Part shown: piece after piece, positions 1 through 10,605 of the stretch
Numbering within the stretch: the stretch's first letter is position 1
Layout of the letters: the number at the start of each line of letters is the position of its first letter
Made by a program: the position numbers and the translations under genes
Source: Gelatoporia subvermispora B
Taxonomy: Eukaryota; Basidiomycota; Agaricomycetes; Polyporales; Gelatoporiaceae
Assembly: GCA_000320605.2 (NCBI GenBank)
Contig: KB445794.1
Coordinates: 1,185,688 to 1,249,687 of the forward strand
Length of the DNA stretch: 64,000 nt
Direction of reading: 5' to 3'
The notes under the pieces: model-generated
Databases searched by the model: none
What the model was told of the DNA's origin: nothing
Seen by the model: only the letters and a program-made list of their open reading frames with translations

Positions 1-33
1 TTGTGAATGACTGGACAGTCAAGCTCTGAGAAG

Positions 34-1103
34 TCAATCGCTCACCGGGATAGAAGATTGTGACGGTACGTCCTCCGCGATAGCTATCTGTACAGCCAAA
101 CGTCTCCTGCGACGTCGAGCCAGGGGATTTAGGATGGCAGCAAGCAAAAGTACAATGCCATCTAGCACCTAAAGATCAAATGTCACAACGCATTCTGCTT
201 GAAGCTTGGCTCCACTTACCACGGCTAAAGAATACGTTATACAAGCTATGAGGTCAAAGTTACCGCCCTTGAATACAAGGGAGAGGTCACTGAAAACACC
301 GCCCAGACAGTCGATCGTCATAAACATAATTGATATGCCTTTAACTTCGCCGCGCTTGTATATCTCGTAATATTGAGGGCTTTGCGGAACTTATATTCAC
401 GCGAGCAGTTAACATGAGAATATGTGCTCACAGAAGTGCTGACGCAATAATGGCTGCAGATATGATACCAAAAGCCTTAACTGGACCGTCGTCTCCTCTA
501 CGGGTGCTCGGCTGGACGATCCGTCTGCGTTAGTAACACTGTGATGCAGCAGCGATGGTTCAACGTGCTCTAACGGCGTAAATCATGGCTGTCTCGAATG
601 CCCCAAATAACGCCAGGGCAGTAGCTAGGAGGGTGATTGCAGTCATGTGCGAGCGCTTCTTATCATAATATTGACACTACATGCAATTTTCATTAGCTGG
701 TGACGACCGAGCGTACAATCCTCCACGAACCTGAGCCCAAGACACGAAGCAAAGCGAACTAAAGAGTTGTGGCTGAACAATGAGAGGTATGTTGAGGTCT
801 TGTACGACAGCATATACGCCGAGGAAGACACCTGCGACGCCCCACATGAACCTGCCGCCCTCATATTAGCATGGAGCTCAACTGGACCCCGAAGTCGTTG
901 ACACGTTACACGAGCCAGTGAGAAAGACCCTCGGTTGACTTCGTGCGCCAGCTCTTCCATATTTGTGGAACCAGCTGCACAGTCCAGCAGACTGTACCTA
1001 AATCAACAAACCTCCAAGTCAGCGCTCTACATAGGAGTTACTAGATCGTTACGATCTCACCCATGGTCCCGAGGACATTCTCTGCCGCAGAGTTGGCGGG
1101 CAT
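34..1103 (-). CDS. PQ-loop repeat membrane transporter, copy A
   Basis: Multi-exon gene encoding a polytopic membrane protein of the PQ-loop family (the vacuolar/lysosomal amino-acid exporter and MtN3-like group). The first exon starts MPANSAAENVLG and is followed by the hallmark PQ-loop stretch CWTVQLVPQIWKSWR with STEGLSHWL. A second PQ-loop segment lies near the C-terminus (QYYEI, then GISIMFMTIDCLGG), followed by the last hydrophobic helix VLLLAAILNPLARRRRR and a short polar tail that ends at position 34. The start matches the paralogue at 1748-2926, and the first intron (donor gtgaga near 1060) has the same phase in both. By family this protein would move cationic amino acids or a similar solute across the vacuolar membrane; the substrate is not visible here. 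Interior exons were read by eye, so individual splice sites may be off. Confidence 0.8.
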
Positions 1104-1747
1104 TTCTTCAGGATTAACTCACGAGTAGCATACGGACGGATTGTACAGTTCGCTGACAAGAAGAATAGTGGATTTGAACTCTCAATGGTATGACCTGCGA
1201 AATACACCCACGCGCCAATTACCTCCAGGCTCCGGTCCGCGTGGGATCTTGATCAGCGCCCATCTTGGTTGTCGTCAGAGCAGGTCTATACTGCCGCACG
1301 GCGCATACTACTGGACGCGGAAGGGTTGAAGCATAATACATGAATCAGTGTGTCGGAATCCATGGCAGCATAGCAGGTATCGATGTTCAAACGAAGATGT
1401 AATGCCAGGACTTGAAAGAGGGGGGTCACGAATTTGATGAGCTTCAACTGCCAGTGAAGAAACGCATATAGATAGAACATTCCAGAGGATGGAAAGTTGC
1501 CCTAAACGGAAGCTGAACTTATCCAGTACAACCGCCTACTCCGTGAGCACCGTGCGAGCCATGCGCACACTGTGACTCATATCTCAAGACACCGAATAAA
1601 CGTCACTTTGAAACGTTGTAGTGTCATTAGGTCGAAATTAGATCATGTCTAAGGGATTCCTTCGTGAGTATCTTAGCCAAATAATACCAAAAGCGAGTAT
1701 CTTTCGTAGCTGGTGTGTGATAGCAGGATGTCGTCTAAAACCCGAAA
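1104..1747. other. intergenic between the PQ-loop pair
   Basis: Holds the 5' flank of copy A and the 3' flank of copy B. Only short open frames lie here, with no recognisable domain and no continuation of either neighbour. Confidence 0.6.
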
Positions 1748-2926
1748 CTATACCCTGTTGACTTCCATTTCTAGATTAATCTCGTTTACGGCGAAGGCAT
1801 CCTGCCGCGCAGCAATGCTTGGTGTGCCCGGTTCGCTCACTGTCAGCAATGGCCTAGGATGCGATCCATCTTCTGCATCTCCCGCCTCCGCAGCTGCACG
1901 TTTCCGCCGCCGCCTTGCAAGCGGGTTGAGGGTAGCAGCTAGCAATAGCACGGTGCCATCCAGCAACTTATCAGAAGGTAGCTAAGCGTGACATTACCGA
2001 GGATGGTCGACTGGGGCTCACCACTACCATCGAATACGTCACTCCAGCCGTTATGTCAAACTTGGCCTTGAACGCAAGTGATAAGTCGTTGAAGATGCCT
2101 CCCAAACAGTCCACGGTCATGAAAATCATTGAAATCCCGACAACCTCGCGGTGCTTGTGGATTTCATAATATTGCGGACTGCGTATATCTCAAGTTAGTC
2201 GAGAAAAAGAAGAAAAAATCACATTGTCAGAAGACTTACAGAAGAGCGAGAGAGATGATGATTGCACTTATGATTCCAAATGCTTCAACGGGGCCATCAT
2301 TGCCTCTATTGAAACTAGGCTGTAATATTCATGAGCAGGTAGGTAGAGCGAGTCAGGACGTTCCACGCACTCGAACAGCATAGACCATGCCTGCCTCAAA
2401 GCCCCCTGTGACGGCTATAGCAGTGATTACCATGACGATGACCATGGTTCTGGAACGCTTTTTCCCATAGTATTGGCACTGCGTGTGATATTCAACACAA
2501 CATTCGCGCTTCTGCCGAGAGACGTTACTCACTTGTCCCCATGAAACAAACGAGAGGACGCCAAACAATTGCGGCTGCAAAATCAGGGGGATATTGAGGT
2601 CCTGCACGATTGAATATACACCGAGGAATGCTCCAGAGATTCCCCACATGAGCCTTTGTGAAGCATCAGTAAGTAGCTTAAGTGATATTCAGGCGATGAC
2701 TCACAACAGCCAATGCGATAGGCCCTCAGTCGACTTGTCACGCCAACTCTTCCAGATCTGTGGAATGAGTTGCACAGTCCAGCAAATCGTGCCTGCAGCG
2801 ATACAGGATCAATGATGTGTCTTGTTCTTGAGGGAGACGAGTGATAGAGAGAGCTGAGGTCCCCGTCTGGTTTCGAAACTCACCAATCGTGCCCAATGCA
2901 TTCTCCGCGGCTGGGTTGGCGGGCAT
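1748..2926 (-). CDS. PQ-loop repeat membrane transporter, copy B
   Basis: Tandem paralogue of the gene at 34-1103, same strand and same exon plan. Exon 1 (MPANPAAENALGTIG) is split by an intron in phase 1, then comes the first PQ-loop, CWTVQLIPQIWKSWRDKS, with STEGLSHWL. Hydrophobic segments follow (LLMWGISGAFLGVYSIVQD; IPLILQPQLFGVLSFVSWGQ; VIVMVITAIAVTGGFEAGMV). The second PQ-loop (ISLALLPQYYEIHKHREVVG) precedes IFMTVDCLGGIFNDLSLAFK. The last exon carries VLLLAATLNPLARRRRKR and a hydrophilic tail of about 50 residues (AAAEAGDAEDGS...LEMEVNRV), longer than in copy A. This is a seven-helix layout typical of vacuolar PQ-loop transporters. The substrate is unknown. The copies differ mainly in the C-terminal tail, which may carry sorting signals (inference). 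Confidence 0.85.
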
Positions 2927-3740
2927 GTCTCGCAACCTAATGGCGAGACGATACACAGAAAGTACTAACGCCCCCTGGACGATTTGTAAGGTATAGCGTT
3001 AAGTGGTCGTCATAGAGGACATGAAAAATGTGGTCAGACGACCTGGGGAGGTGCTCGTCCTCGCCACCAAGCCTAACATTACAAAGTTTAGGCAGCCAAT
3101 CAACAGCCGCAAAACCGAGATCTAGATCGGGCGACACTAGATCTCTCTTCCATTCCCACTCGTAACGTAAAAGCTCTCGTCAGCTGGGACCGGAGTGAAA
3201 TTGCTCAAATACGACAATTTTTCTCGTTGGTGTAATGACGAGCTTGTTCGATAAATGACCCCAGTATGCGCAGGCCGCAGCGAGAGAAGCGAACTGCGAT
3301 GACTCCACTCAATGAACTCTATGGCCGTTGTGTGCGCCTCGACGAACGGCCGATGAACTACGGCGAAGTCCTATATCATTTCCAGCGCTGAATTGACAGA
3401 TATCATACGAGTCGTTGGTACGGAAGTGTCGCGGAATCTCACCACAGGTCCCGTGTCAGAGGAGATGGCTATTGGTCCCACGACGAATAGTATGGGTCAA
3501 CTAAGTAGCAGAGTCATCTAGGGACCTCTATTGTGACGGCATGTTTGATGAGCACGGTCCGTCCATAGGTATCGCTGTTAACAAGGTATCACAATGTAGT
3601 GTCAGGACATCGCTGGGGTGCCCGGAAGCATCAGCGACACTTAACGGAGATAGAGCTCAATGGTGCTTGCGTGCGCAATACTCACCAATCATACAACGCT
3701 TCAATGAGAAACACACAGCCTCAGGTGATCCTGACAGGTA
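2927..3740. other. intergenic, no gene seen
   Basis: Promoter side of PQ-loop copy B and 3' side of PET117. Short open frames on both strands show no domain or conserved pattern. Nothing else is identifiable. Confidence 0.55.
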
Positions 3741-4075
3741 TCATCCCTCCGTCTCAGAATCTGTCACTTGCTGTGGGGGTACTGAACCTGAGACGGGCTG
3801 AAACCGTTCATACAACGCGCGTTTCCGCTGAGATTCTCGTAAGTCTTCTTCACGCTGCCGCATCTTCTCACGACGTCTTTCATCGTCTCGCAAGACACCT
3901 TGGTACATGGTCTATATTTATCAGACAAAAATGCATCTCATAAGACAACCATATACTCAAAATAGCGGGCAAGACTTACCTCCCGCTCTTGTTGCTGCAT
4001 GTAGTGTACCCCCCAAACGATACCGGCCGAGAGTATGATAGAACTGGCGAACGTTATCTTTGCGACTCGGGACAT
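3741..4075 (-). CDS. PET117: PET117 cytochrome c oxidase assembly factor
   Basis: A small two-exon gene, too short for a simple ORF search. Exon 1 (3980-4075) encodes exactly 32 codons: MSRVAKITFASSIILSAGIV, then WGVHYMQQQERE. The intron (3912-3979) has a gtaagt donor and a tatag acceptor. Exon 2 (3741-3911) begins TMYQGVLRDDERR and ends TDSETEG, giving 88 residues. PET117 proteins are 70-110 residues with an N-terminal membrane-anchor helix, a Q/R/E-rich junction and the motif (Y/H)xGVxRDxER; all are present. The family acts at the mitochondrial inner membrane on the matrix side. It helps couple heme A synthase (COX15) assembly to cytochrome c oxidase biogenesis. The protein stays basic and coiled-coil-like after the anchor (RRREKMRQREEDLRESQRKR). 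Confidence 0.92.
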
Positions 4076-4753
4076 ATTGATGAGACACGCAAAGCTATGT
4101 CTAACACAGATTCAATAGTCGCACGTAAGCAGAGTGGTCAGGGCAAATATTGGTTCAGTCGCTTGTGCAAGTTGATGAGAGTGAGTATGCCACGCAGTGA
4201 AAGGGAAGCGCACAAGCACTTGCTTCCCAGGCGTCCTTCTATGCTGACTAATCCTTGCTTTGACTATGAGGGTTTCCACGAACACAAGAACCCGCGATAT
4301 GTACAACACTGATCCCGATTGCGAGACTGCATGCCACTCACCAGACTGATTCCATGGAGATCACTTCATGAAAGTATCCGGTAGGAACATACCATTGCTC
4401 GGAGGACTGTAGAAATAGAATTGAAATACATTTCTTGCGGACTCACAGACGCTACGTAGGTGAAGTACTTAACAAACGAAGAGGAACAATAGGTGTGGTA
4501 TGTTCCTTTGAGACATCGAGGTCAATGTGGATAGCTCAGCTACAACGCTCGTGGCAAGGGGGTATACAGAGATAAGACATCGAATACAGAAAAGTCGCTT
4601 GGACATGCAGATCGGCGCAGGCGGCCGCAGTGTCATCTGTCAGGTACGTGGTTGATTAGCTAGGTATCTGCGGATATGAAAGGCGTGGAGTTACTTACAT
4701 TATACACAGATACGAAGATGACCACCAATGGGCCCGTCCCTCGAATGCTATCG
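4076..4753. other. mostly intergenic; may hold 3' exons of the upstream hypothetical gene
   Basis: On the minus strand a hydrophobic stretch (TGPLVVIFVSVYN, about 4699-4737) is followed by a good donor (gtaagt). An intron of about 62 nt with a CTAATC branch-like site and an acceptor near 4637 could follow. These could extend the gene at 4754-5410, but the reading after the last acceptor is uncertain. The rest is the PET117 promoter side with no other gene visible. Confidence 0.35.
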
Positions 4754-5410
4754 TCAAGCCGAGGTCACCTCTACTAGCCGACCCCCCATGATCCACCGGG
4801 CCGACATACTCTCCGCGCCCTCATGGAGTTGTGCTGAGGAGAACCGCTCATTCTTGAGCTCGATGCTATAATGATACGCAATGAGTTCCTCGCGCGGAAT
4901 TGGCGCCTCGATTCTTCTGGTCTCGACTGCTGCAGCAGTGTCGGCTTCTTGACCTGGTCCTGCGGCTGTCATTCCATCTGTCGACGAAGGGAACCTCTTC
5001 TGGGAGTCTGCTATGATGCTAGCTGCGGCCCTGGAGAACGCGCCGATGTCCTTAGTTTCTCGCGCGTTCCGAGCGTTCTGAAGCGCGCGGTCGGCATCCG
5101 AGACGCTAGGGAAGATGATTTCTGGGGTTGCTGTTTGCGCCACTGGCGTCGTGGTTTGCGTCGCGAGAGGTGCAAGGTCTGCCCCTGAAGCATCGACGGC
5201 CGTGGTGTTGGGTAGCCGTGAATTGAGATCGTGGCTTGTGGCTTGCACGGCACAGCACTTGTCGGCTCGAAGTGTCCTGCAAGGTGGCCGAGGAGCCTGG
5301 GCGAACCTCGAAGGAACAGGCATAGTGGCATCGTAACGGCGAGCTTTCATTGCCGCGAACCACATCGATAGCTCCGCTCGCTCTCCTGTAACATTGGTTG
5401 AGACTAGCAT
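4754..5410 (-). CDS. hypothetical protein, possibly membrane-anchored after splicing
   Basis: An uninterrupted frame of 218 codons from a true ATG (MLVSTNVTGERAELSMWFAA). I do not recognise the family. The middle is Ala/Thr/Ser-rich with low complexity (LATQTTTPVAQTATPE). It is followed by a predicted helical stretch (SVSDADRALQNARNARE...FSRAAASIIADSQKRF) and a more ordered C-terminus (EELIAYHYSIELKNERFSS...SMSARWIMGG). The unspliced frame ends at LVEVTSA. Alternatively, splicing from the GGT after WIMGG (donor gtcggc) to an acceptor near 4740 joins the ordered part to the hydrophobic segment TGPLVVIFVSVYN, making a C-terminal membrane helix and moving the stop to about 4469. Length and lack of stops argue for a real gene; the 3' end is uncertain. 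Confirmation would need RNA reads or a homologue. Confidence 0.45.
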   Translation of the reverse strand: MLVSTNVTGERAELSMWFAAMKARRYDATMPVPSRFAQAPRPPCRTLRADKCCAVQATSHDLNSRLPNTTAVDASGADLAPLATQTTTPVAQTATPEIIFPSVSDADRALQNARNARETKDIGAFSRAAASIIADSQKRFPSSTDGMTAAGPGQEADTAAAVETRRIEAPIPREELIAYHYSIELKNERFSSAQLHEGAESMSARWIMGGRLVEVTSA

Positions 5411-6091
5411 GGCGTGTGCAAGTATAAGGTGCGGCGAGGTGATAGTCAGGAGTGGCCCTTGCTAATGAATGGTGGTCGCGTACAAGGCTTTAAGTATCGG
5501 AAAACCCATCACGTGCAGATGCGGCCACAGGAGGCCCAAGCAAGCGGGAGAAATTGAACCGACGCGTCCGCAACTTCCTTCGACGGCATGGCAGTTCTTG
5601 TGCCATGATGGCGATTGACTGCCGCTCATGGAACAATAGTTTGCCACTCCCCCGGCAGCCGCGAGTGATCACGCTCGCTCGACCGACGACGACGATAAGC
5701 TTCATGGTACAACCGCTACTGTGACCGATCCTGGCTCGGAAGATACGCCCGCTGGGCTGACGCGGTGATGGGGCCACCGGTATGATGGCGCGCTGAAGGT
5801 TGGACATAGAGCAAGCTCTCATATTGCGACGTGCCAGCAATGTTCTGCCGCCGTGCATGAAGCTATACGATTGTATTAGTCTTCTGCGGTAGCTGTCGCG
5901 ACTTGGTAGGTTCAGATTGATTAATTCTGGAGCCCACAAAGAATATCAATAACACAGAAGTGTTGCGGATGAACATGCAAGCTCATTTCTGGGACAGCCG
6001 GGTGTCCTAGCCGAGGTCGCTTCATCCCCAGTGGCATTGTTCAACACGACATTTTCTGGTCGAGCAGACATAACTATCAACCGCAGCACTA
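5411..6091. other. intergenic, no convincing gene
   Basis: A 149-codon minus frame (5490-5939) shows no domain, has atypical composition (many Arg and Ser) and no upstream exon. I treat it as chance. The segment separates the 3' end of the acidic-tailed gene from the promoter of the hypothetical gene. Confidence 0.5.
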
Positions 6092-7968
6092 TTACATTGG
6101 CCAAGCACCGTTACAAACTAAGTATCCCGTCTCAAACAACTTCAGGACCGTCCATTTAGATCGATGCGGTGCGTATTCGAGCACTACAATGTCAGACTCA
6201 CTATGACATCCCGGAATATTAGCCATTTGCTCGACAAACGACAGATTGTAACTCACATCATTGTCTGAATCCGAGCTCTGGGAACGGGCTTGTGTGGGCT
6301 TCCATCCACCGCTGCCACTGCGCTCATCCTCCGAGCTGTCCTCTGGCTCTTCATCAGACTCATCCTTCGCGCTTCCAGGGCCATCGCTGCGCGAGTCTTC
6401 ATCATCTGAGTCCATATCAGCTCCTCTATGGTCACTCTTTACATCGTCTACCTCCGAATCGCTCCCCGTCCTCGACCCTTTATCATCCCCGGATCCATCG
6501 ACCGCCGAAGCCTTGTCAGAATTGTCCTTCTGGAGATCCTCATCAGAGTCCACAGATCCCCCTCCGTCACTGCCTTCATACTCCGACTCATGATCCCGAT
6601 CGCTATCATTGTCTTCTGAATGCTCCTCATCGGAGTCAGAAGCACCTGCATCATCGGAGTCGCTTGCGTCGTCGTGTGCCTCGTTCACTTTGACAGCTGT
6701 GCTGGTGCGATAATCATCATCGTCCGAGTCGGTCTCGTTGGCCTGACTATCGTCGTCATCTTCATCCGAATCGAAGCGTCCCCTCGTTTTGCTGCTGCGT
6801 TCTTTCCTGTCTGAGAGCTCGTTGTCCTCTGACTGGACATCCATCTCAGCCTCAGTGTCACTGCTGTGACGGCCATCATCGTCACTTTGCTCATTGTCGC
6901 TATGCAAACCTTCATCGTCGCTCCCATCTCCCTCCTCTTCATCTCCCTCTTCCTCTCCACTTCCGTCTTTATCTTCCTCTTCTTCTCCAGACTCTTCCTG
7001 TACATCCTCGTCATCCGTGTAGGAGTCATCCGGAGCGGAATCCGCGGACGGCGTCACCGGTTGTTCCACTGTTTTCGAATTGCTCCTACTACTCGTGCCC
7101 TTCACCTTCAGACGAAGTACTGGACCCCTGGCGCGTAGGCTGACGAGCTTGTATAAGGGGTAGCAGATGACGTCTCCCGTCTTGCCCGATCCATGGCGAC
7201 ACTTGAAGTCACCAGCCTCGTGGCTTGTCTTCCACTGCATCTTCGTCTTGCCACCCACTAGTCCAGCGTGGGTCTTGCCATCAAGGCTGATCTCGACTTC
7301 ACTGCTCTGCTTAGGTGCGAGGAGGCGGGCGTAGGAGTGGCAGGTGTAGACCTCGGAGATGACGACCTGCTCCTTCCAATCTTCTCTCGAAGTCAGCAGC
7401 GCCTTCAGCCGACCTGGGTATTTGATGCTCTCAAGGCGAGGCTTCAGCATAACGAGGACCGCGCCGTGGCTGCTTGCTATCTTGAAGCTCTTCTTGATGC
7501 CCACTCCCACCAGCGGCGCGGCCCCACTGCATCCACAGAGCTCAATCTACAAGAAGGGACGCGAATGAAAAGGCCACACGCACACTTTCGCTTGAGCCGA
7601 TCCACTGATCTCCTTTGTCTTGACAGACTGTATCCAGCGGATGCTATCCTCTCCCGTTTTCGTTGTCTCAATTCCATACTGGGCTGCTAGACCTTCATCG
7701 AAGATGTTGCCGTCGGCGACGAAGGATCCGTCCTTCTGCAGGTATCCGTAGTCGCCGATCTACGAGTCTCTTTCAGCAACGGAACTCATGCAAAGCGGCC
7801 CGACAGTGATATTTGTTCGTCTTTGATCGGCTGCCAGTGCTCGAGGCTCCTGCTCACCTTGACAGCCTTCAACGGGTCCCAGTTCGCGTAACAGTTACTA
7901 GCTTCGAAGATGAGGTCGACATACTTGTTCTCGGGGCCTTTGCGTAGCCAGCGATCCCACACGCTCAT
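6092..7968 (-). CDS. 'GDYG...GNI' domain protein of unknown function with long acidic tail
   Basis: Three exons: 7858-7968, 7586-7759 and 6092-7546, with introns of 98 and 39 nt, giving 579 residues. Residues about 1-235 form an ordered domain. It starts MSVWDRWLRKGPENKYVDLI, then IGDYGYLQKDGSFV and DGNIFDEGL, then VGIKKSFKIASSHGAVLVMLKPR, and closes with a GSGKTGDVICYPLYKLVSL block. I recall similar layouts (VGDYG...GNIY...YTPLY.L) in uncharacterised proteins common in Agaricomycetes; this is memory, not a search. From about residue 240 the chain becomes about 260 residues of Asp/Glu/Ser/Gly (SDSDD, EDEDD types) with many sites resembling casein kinase 2 targets, so it is disordered and strongly acidic. 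A short non-acidic end follows (SFVEQMANIPGCH...CNGAWPM). The function is unknown. The acidic tail could bind basic proteins, histones or calcium (inference). The 39-nt second intron is short but keeps the frame. Confidence 0.75.
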
Positions 7969-8372
7969 GCTGGTAGGTAATCGAGGGAAATTGAGCTACG
8001 ACTCGAGGAACGGGTGTGTGCCTGATTATATGCGCATCAGTGAGGAAGGGACACCTCCCGAGACCTCAAGGGCAACAGCCGTCAGACTGTTACGGGATCC
8101 CGAGGAAAGCAGGGACACTGTACTAGCCCATCTAGGGCAACTGGGGGCTGCACAGCCGCCATCTGCACCGGATAGATCAAGGTCTCAGGGCAAAGACGCT
8201 CGAGTCCCATCGGGAAGCAGTGATACACACTTCCCGAGCATTGATGGAACCAACGATCCGCGAAGGACGCAGCTGACTGAGTTGCAGGAGCCACATGCAT
8301 TGCTTACGTGAGAGCGTACAAGAAGACATTCTATACTTCGACCGGGACATGGATGACCGATCGCAGGCTTGG
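7969..8372. other. intergenic, no gene seen
   Basis: Promoter side of the acidic-tailed gene and 3' flank of the F-box gene. The 133-codon plus frame overlapping it has no domain and is read as chance. Confidence 0.55.
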
Positions 8373-9608
8373 TTACCAGGGCGCCCTCCTCACGCAGACC
8401 TCGCCAGCTCGCCGCACCCACATCGTTGTCGATCTATGATATATGTCGTCTCCGGGATCTTTCTCCGCAAAGAATGTGCTCCATGTGATCGTCTTGAGGG
8501 AGTCAAGATATGTCGCCACAATTCTGCTAGCCGAAACTTCTCGGATGCGAACTTTGTGCGCATGCTCTTGAGCACATTTGTGGCAGTATTCAGGTCCCGA
8601 GGGAATCTGACAGCCTTCGACTTGGCTTTCGTCGAGTTCCGCATGCAGGATATGTTCGTAAAACATGTCCAAATCCGATAGGAACACGCCGAGGTATAGA
8701 TGTTCCAAATTCTGCAACGGCAGGAGGGCGCTTCCGTACGCTTCCTGATAGAGATGAATTAACACATTTGCGCGAGGCTCTTTATAATGAATATTGGAGA
8801 AGTACCGCGAGGTCTTCAGCTGTCTGATACACGTCCGGTAGAGGCGAATGAACAGTGCAGCTCCCGGATTCCTCGTAACATGCCCAGCAACATTCTTCAT
8901 CCAGGCGTTCAATGCAAGTCAGCTCAAGGGACCGGAGGCCAGGGAATGCGGAAGCAATGAGGCTCAGCAAGGAAGTATCGATTCGAGGCAGGAAAGAGAA
9001 TTTAAGTCGAGTAAGACCGCGAGTGACGTGCTTGACAATACTTTTGACACGGTCCGATTGTGTTCCGAGGCCGTCGTTGAAAAAGTCGATCTCCAAAACC
9101 TGCAAGTCTTGGAAGTAGCGCAAGTAGAAGCAATGTCCAGTGAGGGTCGAGGAATAGCACTCGAGTTGACTGAATATATGCGCATATATGCGTCAGATCG
9201 AATGCCTGTCCTCGTCTACAAACTTCACGGCAGTATTAACACGAACCGAGTCCACGAAAACATCCCAGGTATTTTGCAGCAATTCGTCCAGTGTTTGTTT
9301 GAGCGCGCATATAGCCGAACGAAGAAACGTCGAAAGGCAATTTGACGAAATTGGTACGAGACAAGCGCGAAATTGGCGATTGAGTGGAAAGCATGTTTAT
9401 CAGCGAGCATGGCAGCAAGAATCTCATCTAGGATTTCCGAGGGAAATTTGCACTTGTTTAACAAAAGCAGGTGCAGATGAAGACGGAGAGTCAGCTTGAA
9501 TGTGTTTCCTTCTGCTACCATCGACTGACTTACCACTGGCGAATTGTATTTACGAAGATATCTGTGTGATTTGGGAGAAGCGATAGGCCTACTTTGAATA
9601 GATGGCAT
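8373..9608 (-). CDS. F-box/LRR-type protein (agaricomycete-expanded family)
   Basis: Spliced gene with an F-box near the N-terminus (FPSEILDEILAAMLADKHAF, then SIANFALVSYQFRQIAFRRF). Leucine-rich segments follow (LRYFQDLQVLEIDFFND; LTRLKFSFLPRIDTSLLSLI; FPGLRSLELTCIERL). The C-terminal block LLPLQNLEHLYLGVFLSDLD with FYEHI and the tail TTMWVRRAGEVCVRRAPW is characteristic of a large agaricomycete F-box family. Likely introns: a gtaagt intron just before the F-box; one of about 77 nt ending in attcag near 9173 with a CTGAC branch site; and one of about 62 nt (donor gtactt near 8818) that joins TAEDLA to EAYGSALLPLQ. By family it would be a substrate adaptor of an SCF ubiquitin ligase; the target is unknown. 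Splice positions are by eye. Confidence 0.72.
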
Positions 9609-10038
9609 TGTTGGCCGCTAATTTACTTGGATTATCGTGTTCAATCGCTGTTTGAAGTCAGTTCGCGAGTGGTCGCTCGAAGGCCTTAGGTGGGCTACTG
9701 GATTGGAAGCAGTCCCCGCACGTCAAACGCACGTGGCTCCATCCTTAATAGATGCATGACACGACTGCCCGATAATGACCGCAAATGGATGTGAAGGGCT
9801 CGCGCCCCATCTCTCTAAACAGCATCAGTCAGTTTGTGAGAAGTGTAACCAGGATAATTGTCCGTTCGAGGCCAGAAGTACAACCAAAATACATGGTGCG
9901 TATCCAAAGCAACAATGAATTGTGAATGAATGCGGGGGAGCGACATGCAAGGGAAAACCCAGTATGTCGAGTTGAGGATGGAGGGTCATATGGAGAGGAA
10001 GAAAACACAACAGTGTAGGAATACAGGAGAGTCCGAGA
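9609..10038. other. intergenic, no gene seen
   Basis: 5' flank of the F-box gene and 3' flank of the DUF2015 gene. Only short open frames. Confidence 0.6.
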
Positions 10039-10605
10039 TCATCGCAGTCGAGTAACAGACTTTGCGTCCAATGGCATGCCTATACATTGGGCTTAGCCAG
10101 CCGCACAGGGGAAGCGAGTAACGAGACGAACCTGAAGGATCAATGCCATTCTCCGCAAAGATGCGGTTCTGGCGAATCAACCTCGCTTGATCAAAGCTGT
10201 AAAGAGGATGCATGAATAGAAGCGTCTTCTCGAAAGCTCAAGAGTCCTTACTTTACTCGTTCCCGACGCATAATCTCCAAAACCTCCTGGGTCCCCTGCT
10301 CGTCAAGACCAGCCCTCGAATCCCCATCCCGGATGTTCGCCTCAATATCAAAGTTGCCCGACGTCAATCCTGCATCGGCTTGTGCAGTGAAGGTCGTTAA
10401 AGGGGCGTAATGGTTGAGGCTAGGGAAGAACGACTTGACGGGATTGGGGACGTAGGGGACGAGCACGGCACGGTATCGGAATGTCACTGTAAATGGCAGA
10501 TATTGTCGGGAGTTCAGCATCTGCCACAACTACTCATACCAAGCATGAAGACTTACACATTACCAGTAATGTTGACAGGGCGAACACGGACAACCAGAAC
10601 AACAT
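10039..10605 (-). CDS. DUF2015 fungal protein with N-terminal membrane anchor
   Basis: Four-exon gene of about 125 residues. Exon 1 is a single hydrophobic segment (MLFWLSVFALSTLLVM) interrupted by a gtaagt intron. Exon 2 reads LTFRYRAVLVPYVPNPVKSF, then FTAQADAGLTSGNFDIEANI, then RDGDSRAGLDEQGTQEVLEI. The next exon carries FDQARLIRQNRIFAENGIDPSG, and the last GMPLDAKSVTRLR, stopping at 10039. The block DAGLTS..FD...NI.DGDSRAGLD, then F..AR......F..NGI...G.P.D.K.VT, is the conserved core of Pfam DUF2015, a fungal family of unknown function. Total length and the single N-terminal helix fit. Each junction keeps frame with GT...AG ends. Confidence 0.88.

Noticed and set aside
6261..6693. Plus-strand Ser- and His/Pro-rich frames of 110-133 codons
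   Set aside because: They lie exactly opposite the Asp/Ser repeats of the acidic tail; GAT/GAC/TCA-rich repeats create open frames on both strands.
6092..7968. Calling the GDYG protein a gasdermin or other pore-former
   Set aside because: A loose resemblance in domain size only; no motif I can see supports it.
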